From assembly GCF_019599265.1 (NCBI RefSeq), contig NZ_JAHZTC010000014.1, forward strand, positions 62,001-126,000: 64,000 nt of DNA. The letters are read 5' to 3'. Positions 36,518 to 44,816 of the stretch are shown here, piece by piece. The position numbers and the translations under genes are program-made. The notes beneath the pieces were generated by a model. The model saw nothing but the letters and a program-made list of their open reading frames with translations. It was not told where the DNA came from and searched no databases. The stretch's first letter is position 1; each line of letters starts with the position of its first letter. Source of the stretch: Pontibacter sp. HSC-14F20 (lineage in GTDB: Bacteria; Bacteroidota; Bacteroidia; Cytophagales; Hymenobacteraceae).

Positions 36518-38602
36518 TTAGATTTTGAAGGCGTCGTCGCTGATACCTTTGTTCACTTCCACGCTTTGAACCTCTGCTTTAATCACCTGAGGACCAACAA
36601 CAGTTTCGATCACGTGCGGGTATTTCACGCCGTCTACCTCTTTGTAGTTCTTGTAGCTCTTGGTCTGCGTGATAGCGCCCTGTGGCGTTTGCATGTTCTT
36701 CACATCTTTCAAAAGCAAACCTGTTGCCTTATCGAAGTAATGAAGCGTTTTCTGACCGTTTGAGGCTGTTGCTTCCACGATGTAAGCGTCAGTGCCATCT
36801 ACTTTCTCCTGACCGGTTACAGCCGTCTTAATGCCGAACTTCTCGAAACGGGTCATAGAAAACATATCAGACTCAGCTTTAGAAGATGCAAGCTCTTCGG
36901 CAGTCATGTCTTTGTTTACACCCTGCATAGGGGCTTCCATTTTGCCTTTGTCTCCGTTGATGATCACACGCTGCATCGGGCTGTTGTTCATCAGGATCTG
37001 AATCAGCATTTTATCAGCGCCTTTTTGCTGTTGCTTAAAAGTAAGGGCCATACCTTGTACGCTCGCGTTCATGGTCACCGTCACGTCTTTCACCTTCTCG
37101 ATGTTCGCTTTGCCACCAATGGCCTGGATATACTTAGAGATAAGCTGATCTGCTGTCACATCTGTCGGAATTGCTTTGGCGGCCGCCATATCTACTTTCT
37201 CGCCAGTGGCGTCAAAGTAAGTAATGGCGTTATCATCTTCATCAAACGCCACCAGTTTGTCGGCGATGTCCTTGGCATTGCCAACAGCGAGGATATAAAG
37301 CTGGTCAGGCCGCACATACTTCTGTGCCACACGCTGCACATCGGCCGCTGTGATTGACTCAACTTTCTTCAGATAGTTGGCATAATAGTCAGCTGGCAGG
37401 TTGTAGCGAGCAGTCGAAATGGCGTACATGGCCACAGTACCTGGGTTCTCCAGACCACGGGCGAAGTTACCGGTGATGTAGGCTTTGGCATAAGCCAGTT
37501 CCTTGTCCGTTACCTGCTTTGTTCTGATGCCGTTGAATTCTTTCATGAACTCGGCTGTGGCACTGTCGGTTACAGCGTTGCGTACGCTGGCTGAGGCGTT
37601 GAAACGACCCAGAATTTTGTCAGAAGAAAGCGTAGAGTAAGCACCGTAGGTATAGCCATTTTTCTCACGCAGGTTCATAAACAGACGGGCTGTACTGCCG
37701 CCACCCAGAATGGTGTTCATCACCTGGGTTGCCACATAATCTTCAGCACCCGGCTTCATTTCTACAGGGTTTGTAAATGAAAGCACACTTTGCACTGCGC
37801 TTGGACGGTCAACAATCACTACTTGCGTTTTGCCATCGTGCTTCGGCAGGTCATAGTTGTGTGTTGGTACATTGGCTTTCTTCCACTTCCCAAACGACTT
37901 GTTCAGCAGCTTTTTCATTTCCTTTGGCGTCACGTCGCCCACCACAGCCAGGTAGCCGATGTTCGGACGGTAGTACGTGTTGTAGTAATTCTGCACATCA
38001 GCCAACGTAATGTTGTTGATTGTTTCTTCCGTAGTCAGCTCGCCATTCGGGTGGTTCTTGCCGAAGAGCAGGGTATTGCGAATCTTGCCGGCAATAGCAT
38101 CCGGGTTGTCCTTTTCAGAAGCCAGGTTAGCCAGCATCTGCTTTTTTACCTTGTCGAGTTCTTCCTGCGTGAAGTTCGGGTTCAGGAGGGCGTCAGCTGT
38201 CAGGTCGAGCAGGGTAGGCAGGTTTTTCTTAAGCGAAGAAGCACCAAAACCAGTTGAGTTGAACGAAAGGTTCGCACCGATAAAGTCCACTTGCTCGTCA
38301 AACTGGTCTTTGCTGCGGGTTTTTGTGCCGGTGCGCATCATCTGGCCCGCCATGTTCACGTAGCCCGCCTTATCACCTTCCAGAACCGGATCACGATCCA
38401 GCACCAGCGACATGTTAACTACCGGCAGCTTGTGGTTTTCCACCACGTATACCTTCAGGCCGTTTTTCAGGGTGAAGTGTTCGTACTTGCCCAGCTCAAT
38501 TTTAGGGGCCGGACCAGCCGGAGGAGGCGTTTGTTTTGTCTGCGCTGTGGCCACCGTAGTGAGCGCCAGCATCAGTAGGAGTATGTTATATATTCTCTTC
38601 AT
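36518..38602 (-). CDS. M16-family non-catalytic subunit with C-terminal lipoprotein-binding-like domain
   Basis: 694 residues with signal peptide (to ~20, TVATAQ). Two M16 (insulinase-type) halves (~35-470), but the position of the zinc motif HxxEH reads AGYVNMAGQMM, so it cannot be an active peptidase. A glycine-rich loop and the R/Y motif region (TARLFMNLREKNGYTYGAYS) are kept, as in inactive partner subunits. Residues ~485-694 add a LolA/outer-membrane-lipoprotein-sorting-like beta domain (LISKYIQAIGGKANIEKVK, DGTDAYIVEATASNGQKTLHYFD split over two strands). The upstream gene encodes the catalytic partner, 11 bp away. Periplasmic degradation of peptides is the likely task. Confidence 0.85.
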   Translation of the reverse strand: MKRIYNILLLMLALTTVATAQTKQTPPPAGPAPKIELGKYEHFTLKNGLKVYVVENHKLPVVNMSLVLDRDPVLEGDKAGYVNMAGQMMRTGTKTRSKDQFDEQVDFIGANLSFNSTGFGASSLKKNLPTLLDLTADALLNPNFTQEELDKVKKQMLANLASEKDNPDAIAGKIRNTLLFGKNHPNGELTTEETINNITLADVQNYYNTYYRPNIGYLAVVGDVTPKEMKKLLNKSFGKWKKANVPTHNYDLPKHDGKTQVVIVDRPSAVQSVLSFTNPVEMKPGAEDYVATQVMNTILGGGSTARLFMNLREKNGYTYGAYSTLSSDKILGRFNASASVRNAVTDSATAEFMKEFNGIRTKQVTDKELAYAKAYITGNFARGLENPGTVAMYAISTARYNLPADYYANYLKKVESITAADVQRVAQKYVRPDQLYILAVGNAKDIADKLVAFDEDDNAITYFDATGEKVDMAAAKAIPTDVTADQLISKYIQAIGGKANIEKVKDVTVTMNASVQGMALTFKQQQKGADKMLIQILMNNSPMQRVIINGDKGKMEAPMQGVNKDMTAEELASSKAESDMFSMTRFEKFGIKTAVTGQEKVDGTDAYIVEATASNGQKTLHYFDKATGLLLKDVKNMQTPQGAITQTKSYKNYKEVDGVKYPHVIETVVGPQVIKAEVQSVEVNKGISDDAFKI

Positions 38603-38613
38603 GATAATCTAAA

Positions 38614-39951
38614 TTAATTGCTTGGTTGAGCTGACTTTGGCAGGTAGTGCAACACCACGCGGTTGTTTTTGGTGAGGTACTTGTTGGCCACACGCTGAAT
38701 GTCTTCTTTCGTCACTTTCATGTAGCGGTCGATCTCGTTGTTGATCAGGTTGGCGTCGCCGTAGTACACGTGGTAGTTGGCCAGGTTTTCGGCACGACCA
38801 GCTACCGTGCTGTTCTGCTGCACAAACTGACTTTCCATCTGGTTGCGCAGTTTCTGGAACTCACGCTCGCTTATCAACTCTTTTTTCACAAGCTCAATCT
38901 CTGCGTCCACAGCGCTCTCCAGATCCTTCACATCCACGCCCATGTTGGCAATGGCATAAGTCAGGAACAAGCCCGGATCTTCGGTAGGGAAAGGTATAGA
39001 AAGGGCGGCAACCGCTTTCTGCTGCTTGTCTACGATGGCCTTTGGCATACGGGCACTCTGGCCACCTGAAAGCAATGTAGTCAGCATAGACAGGGCATAA
39101 TGGTCTTCAGTGCCTTGAGCCGGAATGTGGTACGCCTGTATAACGGCTGGTAGCTGAATGTTGTCATACACCACTTTGCGACGTTCTTCAGTCTGGGCAG
39201 GCTCCACCACATTTGGTCTCGGGATTTCCTTGGTGCCTTTCGGGATTTTGGCAAAATACTGCTCAATCAGCTTCTTCGTCTCATCGATGTTGATATCGCC
39301 TGCGATAGAAAGCGTAGCGTTATTTGGCACATAGAAGGTTTTATAGAAGTCGCGGAATTCCTCGATCTTGGCATTGTTTAGGTCCTCGAACGTACCGATC
39401 GGCGTGATCTTGTACGGGTGCTCGGTATAGGCAAGGCCGAAGGTGTTCTCCAGGATAGTACCGTAAGGCTGGTTGTCTACACGCATGCGCTTCTCTTCCT
39501 GCACTACTTTACGCTGGGTTTCCACACCAACTTCGTCTACTTTGGCGCCTACCATACGCTCAGCTTCCATCCACAGACCAAGGGCCAGCTGGTTAGAAGG
39601 CAACAGCTCATAATAATAAGTGCGGTCAAACGAGGTATTGGCATTGAGGGAGCCGCCGGCAGCCTGCACCATGTTCATGTACTGGCCACGCTCAATGTTC
39701 TCGGTGCCCTCAAACATCAGGTGTTCAAAGAAGTGCGCAAAGCCTGTGCGGCCTTTTACTTCGTTTTTGGAGCCTACATGGTATAGCACCGACACAGCCA
39801 CGTTAGGAGTGGATTTGTCCTGATGCAAAATCACGTGCAGTCCGTTCGGGAGCGTATACTCTGTGAATTCGATCTTATTGCTCTTGGTCTGGGCGAAGGC
39901 CGCAAAGCCCGACGCAACCCATACAAGGCAAATTAGAAGTTTTCGTTTCAT
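38614..39951 (-). CDS. M16-family zinc peptidase, catalytic subunit
   Basis: 445 residues with signal peptide (to ~20, FAAFAQ). The inverted zinc motif HFFEH (~His74-His78) is intact, with downstream Glu in VVQEEKRMR as third ligand, and the LQNTFGLAYTEHPY-like and SGGQSARM regions typical of the family. M16 enzymes of this type work as heterodimers in the periplasm, and the adjacent non-catalytic gene fits that. First gene of a two-gene operon ending at the terminator near 36459. Confidence 0.9.
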   Translation of the reverse strand: MKRKLLICLVWVASGFAAFAQTKSNKIEFTEYTLPNGLHVILHQDKSTPNVAVSVLYHVGSKNEVKGRTGFAHFFEHLMFEGTENIERGQYMNMVQAAGGSLNANTSFDRTYYYELLPSNQLALGLWMEAERMVGAKVDEVGVETQRKVVQEEKRMRVDNQPYGTILENTFGLAYTEHPYKITPIGTFEDLNNAKIEEFRDFYKTFYVPNNATLSIAGDINIDETKKLIEQYFAKIPKGTKEIPRPNVVEPAQTEERRKVVYDNIQLPAVIQAYHIPAQGTEDHYALSMLTTLLSGGQSARMPKAIVDKQQKAVAALSIPFPTEDPGLFLTYAIANMGVDVKDLESAVDAEIELVKKELISEREFQKLRNQMESQFVQQNSTVAGRAENLANYHVYYGDANLINNEIDRYMKVTKEDIQRVANKYLTKNNRVVLHYLPKSAQPSN

Positions 39952-40174
39952 AAAAGAATAAAGGTTTAGGAATAGATTTGCTCTATCACACGACTTATGT
40001 TATAAAGCCTATAAAATTAGTATAAATATTGAAAGAGTTTTACACAAATAGCCGAATGCCTATGTTCGCTCTACTAACAGGGAGGTATAGCGGATAAAAT
40101 GGGTGAGGTGATGATGAAAAAGATGCAGAATCTATACCTTGGTTTGCCAGGTTTTTGACTTGCCCAGGTATAGC

Positions 40175-41380
40175 TTATAGAATTTGCTGCAGCTGCTGCA
40201 GAATGAATTTCTTTGGCAGATTAAGGAAAAGCGACAGTAGGAAGAAAGTGAAAAGCGCATATTTTGCCTGAATGATGTCTTTATGTTTGTCGGGGAGGGA
40301 GACCAGGGCGTAAACCAGCCCTATAAGAAACGGAAAGCTGAAGGGCGCCAGTAATCTATAGTCCAATGCGTCGAAATGAGATACTAGACGCATTGCCACA
40401 ATAGCAGCCAGGTATAACAAGGCAAGTCCTATACATATCATGGAAAAGTTATTTTGTCTCAACTCTTGCCAGAAATTATAATGCCGCTTTACTTTAAAGG
40501 TAATGAAAGTTATCACAGCCAATTGTATGAGTGCAGTGATATAAAGTAAGTAATCGGGTTGATTTTGTGGCCTGTATTCGCGGATGATGAGGAACTCGTT
40601 GAAGAGGCCTTTGAGGGACATGAGCAAGAAATGCACCCCTGATTCAGTTTCAGTCTCCATTCTGTCGAGACCAGTTGCAAATCCGCTTAGTTTATGATTG
40701 ATAATTAAATAGCCTGCAACTGATAGTGTAGTTAGGATTGAGGTAATGAAGAATATTTTAGCTGGTTTGTGGTTTTTGTTTAAGCGAAAATAGATGCACA
40801 GTATGATAGGCACACCCAAAGAGAAAATACCTGCATACCGAAGCAAGAACAAGCCAAGGCAGACAAGGTAGATGAACGTTGCATTACGATGAACCGCTAT
40901 GCCTTTATAGACTTGCAATACTAGATGAGCGAGTAGTAAGAGTAGTAAAAGGAACGGAGCTTCGGACCATGTAAAGCTATAGACTTCCAGTAATGTGTAA
41001 CTGCAACAGATAGAAGCGAGCACAAAAGAATAAGAGTGGCAAATACAACGCAAAAACAAGAAAATGCCAGCCAACAATAGTAGGTTGAGTGTTTTTGAAG
41101 CCCAAAAAACATCGAGTCCACTTATGCTTGTAGTCAGAAAAATCAATGTTGGGTAACCGACTGGCCACTTAGTGAAAAGCCGGGTCTTATTCCCCATTGT
41201 GTCTGTTTCATAAAAGCCGTAACCGTCTGTAAGATTCTGAGCAGCATTTAGATATGCTACAGAATCAGGTGTTGTATACCCTGTACCTTCTACATTAACT
41301 CTAAAGATAATAATTGCACTTATAAGCAAGTAGAGTAATAGTAAGAATAAGTCCGCTCTTTTAAATTTATCTTCAAGCAT
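40175..41380 (-). CDS. Polytopic membrane protein, GT-C glycosyltransferase-like
   Basis: 401 residues from ATG 41380, which has AAGGGAG seven bases upstream; a start at 41413 would overlap dgt. About ten membrane helices. After TM1 a loop with TPDSVAYLNAAQNL and FTKWPVGYP resembles the Asp-bearing first loop of GT-C/PMT-type transferases, which move sugars from lipid carriers. Recognition is by topology and this loop only. The gene is AT-rich compared with neighbours and almost free of the GGTATAG heptamer, hinting at recent acquisition. It follows dgt by 10 bp. Confidence 0.65.
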   Translation of the reverse strand: MLEDKFKRADLFLLLLYLLISAIIIFRVNVEGTGYTTPDSVAYLNAAQNLTDGYGFYETDTMGNKTRLFTKWPVGYPTLIFLTTSISGLDVFWASKTLNLLLLAGIFLFLRCICHSYSFVLASICCSYTLLEVYSFTWSEAPFLLLLLLLAHLVLQVYKGIAVHRNATFIYLVCLGLFLLRYAGIFSLGVPIILCIYFRLNKNHKPAKIFFITSILTTLSVAGYLIINHKLSGFATGLDRMETETESGVHFLLMSLKGLFNEFLIIREYRPQNQPDYLLYITALIQLAVITFITFKVKRHYNFWQELRQNNFSMICIGLALLYLAAIVAMRLVSHFDALDYRLLAPFSFPFLIGLVYALVSLPDKHKDIIQAKYALFTFFLLSLFLNLPKKFILQQLQQIL

Positions 41381-41390
41381 ACCCACTCCC

Positions 41391-42776
41391 TTAATACATC
41401 CTCGGCAATTCAATACCTTTTATCTTCCGGTACAGCCCGAGTGCAGCCTGGTCGGTGAGGCTGGTGACATAGTCGGTGATGTGGATGATGCGGTCGTAAT
41501 CGGTGGCGCCTTCGGGGAGTCGCAAATACTGCGGCGGAATGAGATCCGCAATTTTGCGGTGGTGCTTTGACTCTTGGCGGAAGGCGGCTTTCATGCAGGC
41601 ATCCAGCAGGCCGCCAAGTACTTCGAAACCGGCAGCTTCGATTTCCAACACGGGGCGATTGCGGTATATCAGGGCAATCGATAAGTCTCTGATCTGGTCC
41701 AAAACGGGCTTGCAGCCGAGCTCGTTGATGAGTGGCTTGTCGTAGTTGCCGGCCAGTATGGGTTCTTCGTGCTGCAGAAAAATCTGCGCCGTTTCTTCGA
41801 TCAGCTTCCCGATGATGCGGGCCCGGAGGTAGCCAATTTCTTCACGCCAGTCGTAAAAAGTAAGGCTGGAAACACGACCTGGAGCATCGTTCAGAATTTG
41901 GCGCAGTAGCGCTATACCTTGCTGATGCGGCACGAGGCCAAGTTTTAGGCCATCTTCAAAATCGATGACACGGTAGCAGATGTCGTCAGCAGCCTCTACT
42001 AAAAAGGCAAGCGGGTGGCGGTGGAAAAACACCTGGTCGTCGGCGCCTTTATGAAGCAGCCCCAGTTCCTGCGCAATGGTGTTGAACCAGGCTTTTTCAG
42101 TCTGGAAGAAGCCGTATTTCTTTTCGCTGGTGCTTTTGGTGCCTTTTATTTCCGGTAGCGACTCCTTTGGGTATTTGGTAAAGGTAGCCAGAGTGGTATA
42201 GGTGAGGCTCAGACCGCTGTGACTTACGCCATCAGGTAATTTGCAGTGTACCGGATAGGTATAGGTGAGCACTCTGAAACCAGCTGCATTGCCCTCGAAG
42301 CGCTGCAGATCGGTTTTTTGGGCCTCAGAAAGATTTTGCAGGAAGGGCTGCGCCTCATCGCTCAGAAAATAAGCTGAAATCGCGTCTTCGCCGGAGTGCC
42401 CAAAAGGCGGGTTTCCGATGTCATGCGCCAGACAGGCTGCCGCTACCATATCACCGAAGTCAGCTTCCTGTATGTTCTTTTCGCCGGTCAGTTCCGGGTG
42501 GCGCTCCAAAATGCTTTTGCCCACGATGCGGCCTAGCGACCGGCCAACCACCGAAGCTTCGAGACTGTGAGTGAGGCGCGTATGCACAAAATCGCTCTCG
42601 GGCATGGGCATTACCTGCGTCTTGTTCTGCAGCCGCCGGAAGGCTGATGAGAACACGATACGGTCGTAGTCGCGCTGAAACTCGCCGCGCACGGATTCGT
42701 CTGAACTATACTTGCTGTCAGTTGTTTCGAAGCGTTTTTTTGAAATTAAGCGTTCCCAAGTGGTAGATGGAGTCAT
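41391..42776 (-). CDS. dgt: Deoxyguanosinetriphosphate triphosphohydrolase
   Basis: 461 residues, HD-domain dNTPase of the dGTPase type: THSLEASVVGR (first His), LAHDIGNPPFGHSGE (HD pair), LVEAADDICYRVIDFEDG (further metal Asp). The N-terminal FQRDYDRIVFSSAFRRLQNKTQ block is diagnostic. It hydrolyses dGTP to deoxyguanosine and triphosphate, controlling dNTP pools and phage resistance in some bacteria. Middle gene of a three-gene minus-strand operon (DUF3667, dgt, GT-C-like). Confidence 0.93.
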   Translation of the reverse strand: MTPSTTWERLISKKRFETTDSKYSSDESVRGEFQRDYDRIVFSSAFRRLQNKTQVMPMPESDFVHTRLTHSLEASVVGRSLGRIVGKSILERHPELTGEKNIQEADFGDMVAAACLAHDIGNPPFGHSGEDAISAYFLSDEAQPFLQNLSEAQKTDLQRFEGNAAGFRVLTYTYPVHCKLPDGVSHSGLSLTYTTLATFTKYPKESLPEIKGTKSTSEKKYGFFQTEKAWFNTIAQELGLLHKGADDQVFFHRHPLAFLVEAADDICYRVIDFEDGLKLGLVPHQQGIALLRQILNDAPGRVSSLTFYDWREEIGYLRARIIGKLIEETAQIFLQHEEPILAGNYDKPLINELGCKPVLDQIRDLSIALIYRNRPVLEIEAAGFEVLGGLLDACMKAAFRQESKHHRKIADLIPPQYLRLPEGATDYDRIIHITDYVTSLTDQAALGLYRKIKGIELPRMY

Positions 42777-42794
42777 GTCGTAACAAGGTATAAA

Positions 42795-43688
42795 TTAACT
42801 GAACAGCACGCTAACGCCAACAGTAGCTACAAACAAAATGGCCAGCGATATCAGGTAAGTCAGGCCAATTGGTATCAGCTTAAATGCCGTACGCAGGTAT
42901 GATTCCTTGTAAACATAGCGCATCGCGAAGAATAAGTAAACCGTGCTGATCAGCAAAACCCACACGTTAGTGTCTATACTGCTAAAAACTACTTCTATGA
43001 GTACAGACAGCATGATCAGCAGAAAGACAAAGGTATGGAAATGAACAGAGAACATCAGGTGCTCCACGTAATTACGGCGCTGCGACCGGTGAAACAGGTA
43101 TAGGATGAACCCGAAAAACGGCATGAGCACAAACATCATGAACGAGATATTCTTCAACAGCTTCTGCCGGGACTGTTCTTCGTTTTTCAAGAATCTCTTG
43201 AACTTGTTATCTACCTCCTCATTAATAATGAGAGAGGCGGTGTCGCTGGTAGCCAGCCTTGCCCGGACGCTGGCCAGTGAATCTGCCTGCATGATCCGGG
43301 CGGCAACTTCCGGATCAGTAGTTTCCAACCCTTCCTCTATGGTGACCTTGTTACCCATTACAAGGCCCTTCGAGGCAAACAAGGCGATGGTGGTAAAGAA
43401 AAAGATACTTACAAACACATAAAGCCTGAATGGTGGAACGTAGGATGCACGCTGGCCGAGGTTGAATTTTTCAGTCAGGTAACCGGGGCGGGTGATCAGG
43501 TACTTGAGTGTGCGCCAGAATTTTGTGTCATAGTGCAGGGTGCTTTCAAAAAACTCCTCCACCAGGTGCTTCACCGGCACATTCAGATCATGATTTTCCT
43601 GTCCGCAGTTGGGACAGTAATTGTTTACCTCCTCAAAGGTGTGGCCGCAGTTAGGGCATTGTACAAACTTTCGTCTTTTCTTCGCCAT
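42795..43688 (-). CDS. DUF3667 zinc-ribbon membrane protein
   Basis: 297 residues. N-terminal zinc ribbon CPNCGHTF...CPNCGQEN (Cys pairs at ~11/14 and ~25/28), then NVPVKHLVEEFFESTLHYDTKFW-type DUF3667 core and TLKYLITRPGYLTEKF, GQRASYVPPFRLYVFVS, followed by five or so membrane helices. Function of the family is unknown. First gene of the operon with dgt, behind a TATATTTG box. Confidence 0.88.
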   Translation of the reverse strand: MAKKRRKFVQCPNCGHTFEEVNNYCPNCGQENHDLNVPVKHLVEEFFESTLHYDTKFWRTLKYLITRPGYLTEKFNLGQRASYVPPFRLYVFVSIFFFTTIALFASKGLVMGNKVTIEEGLETTDPEVAARIMQADSLASVRARLATSDTASLIINEEVDNKFKRFLKNEEQSRQKLLKNISFMMFVLMPFFGFILYLFHRSQRRNYVEHLMFSVHFHTFVFLLIMLSVLIEVVFSSIDTNVWVLLISTVYLFFAMRYVYKESYLRTAFKLIPIGLTYLISLAILFVATVGVSVLFS

Positions 43689-43719
43689 AGGTGTGCATCA
43701 GGCAGTTCGCTTGACTTGT

Positions 43720-43727
43720 CAAATATA
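43720..43727 (-). promoter_or_regulatory. TAnnTTTG -7 box upstream of the DUF3667-dgt operon
   Basis: Minus-strand TATATTTG, about 32 bp before the ATG at 43688. The -33 element is weak (GTTTTA rather than TTTG), so only the -7 box is called. Confidence 0.4.
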
Positions 43728-43739
43728 GTATACTCACTA

Positions 43740-44180
43740 TAATAAAACTACCATTCCCCTCTTGCCAGTAATTCCGGATGACAAGAAAAGTGTGCAATTG
43801 CAGTCGCATGGTTTATTATAGAGATGTTACCTTTTTTGTGTTTGAAGGTGGATTATTTTTGCTTTATCTGCTTGTTGTGGCCTTTTTGATCTAAAAATTC
43901 AGTTATATATGGTGCATTGAGTAAGTTACCTTTTAAGAGAAAGTCTCCTTTGCGTACAGCCGATGTTTTACAACATTTGTATAGTTACTCGAGCCTATTC
44001 CGAGCAATGGAAAACAGACTGTCCCTTTCCAAGCTATGAAACTACACGCGAGCTACTGACAAAACCCTGCGTCGGGTGTGCGCCAATGCTCCTGGAGCGT
44101 ATGCCCTGACATCTGAAAACAAACCTTACCCTGAAAAGCAACCGGAAACGTAAATTTGTTCCTGGTTGCTTTTTTATTTT
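43740..44180 (+). other. Gene-free region with possible small RNA
   Basis: About 440 bp without a credible coding sequence, ending in a strong + strand terminator. A TATTTTTG box lies at 43854-43861 with TTTG 15 bp upstream. The segment ~43980-44110 is GC-richer than its flanks and can form several hairpins (for example CCCTGCGTCGGG around 44065). The terminator has no gene on its strand upstream, so it probably ends an untranslated RNA. The RNA family was not recognised. Confidence 0.35.
44136..44180 (+). terminator. Orphan rho-independent terminator
   Basis: Stem AAGCAACCGGAA (44136-44147) with TTCC-T-GGTTGCTT (44159-44171, one bulged T), 11-nt loop, then T6 A T4. Enclosed by a wider inverted repeat ACCCTGAA (44128-44135) and TTCAGGGT (44183-44190). 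No + strand gene precedes it within the region. Confidence 0.8.
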
Positions 44181-44276
44181 TATTCAGGGTTAAACTATAA
44201 AAAAATCAAGGCGTAGAAATTAGTGGAGTTCTTTCATCCTGGCCGGGGTGATCATACAGAATATTTAACCAAAACT

Positions 44277-44285
44277 AAAGGAGGT
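44277..44285 (+). promoter_or_regulatory. Strong Shine-Dalgarno site of the Hsp20 gene
   Basis: AAAGGAGGT six bases before ATG 44292. Full Shine-Dalgarno sites are rare in Bacteroidota, so this one decides the start and suggests high expression. Confidence 0.75.
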
Positions 44286-44291
44286 ACCACT

Positions 44292-44765
44292 ATGAAGCCT
44301 ATGAAAAAAGAACGCACAGGAGGCGAAAGTCTCACTCCCAGGTCGTTCTTCACAGATTTTTTCAGTGATGTAGATCGTTTCTTTGAGAACGACCTGCTAC
44401 GAATGCCTGCACAGATCGGACGGCAGATCATGCGGAACATACCCGCTACCAACATCCGCGAAAACGAGAGGGAATACACCATAGAGTTGGCCGCCCCAGG
44501 TATGGCGAAAGATGATTTTGAAGTGGATGTAGATGAAGGTATGCTGACGATCAGTAGTCAGAAAGAGCAGGACACCACTACAGAGGAAGATAACTATACC
44601 CGCCGGGAATATAACTACAGCTCTTTTAGTCGTTCATTCAAGCTGCCGGAGGCCGTAAAGGCAGAAGAAATAAAGGCGCGTTACGAAGAGGGCGTGCTGA
44701 AAATAACAGTGCCAAAGCAAGAGCAAACAAGCAACAACAACCGCAAGCGCGTCAGCATTGAGTAA
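44292..44765 (+). CDS. Small heat shock protein, Hsp20/alpha-crystallin family
   Basis: 157 residues from ATG 44292, chosen for its Shine-Dalgarno site over an in-frame ATG at 44223. The alpha-crystallin domain spans ~55-145: PATNIRENEREYTIELAAPG, KDDFEVDVDEGMLTIS, FSRSFKLPEAV, ARYEEGVLKITVPK, with a short basic tail. It binds unfolding proteins without ATP. Single gene closed by a shared 17-bp-stem terminator. Confidence 0.93.
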   Translation: MKPMKKERTGGESLTPRSFFTDFFSDVDRFFENDLLRMPAQIGRQIMRNIPATNIRENEREYTIELAAPGMAKDDFEVDVDEGMLTISSQKEQDTTTEEDNYTRREYNYSSFSRSFKLPEAVKAEEIKARYEEGVLKITVPKQEQTSNNNRKRVSIE

Positions 44766-44777
44766 GGTGCCGGATTT

Positions 44778-44816
44778 AAACAGAAAAGGGAGGCCGACAG
44801 CCTCCTTTTTCTGTTT
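44778..44816. terminator. Bidirectional terminator between hsp20 and the convergent protease gene
   Basis: 17-bp stem (44778-44794 with 44800-44816, one G-T pair), 5-nt loop, A/T-rich at the base on both sides. Its right arm reaches into the stop codon of the gene ending at 44815. Confidence 0.88.
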
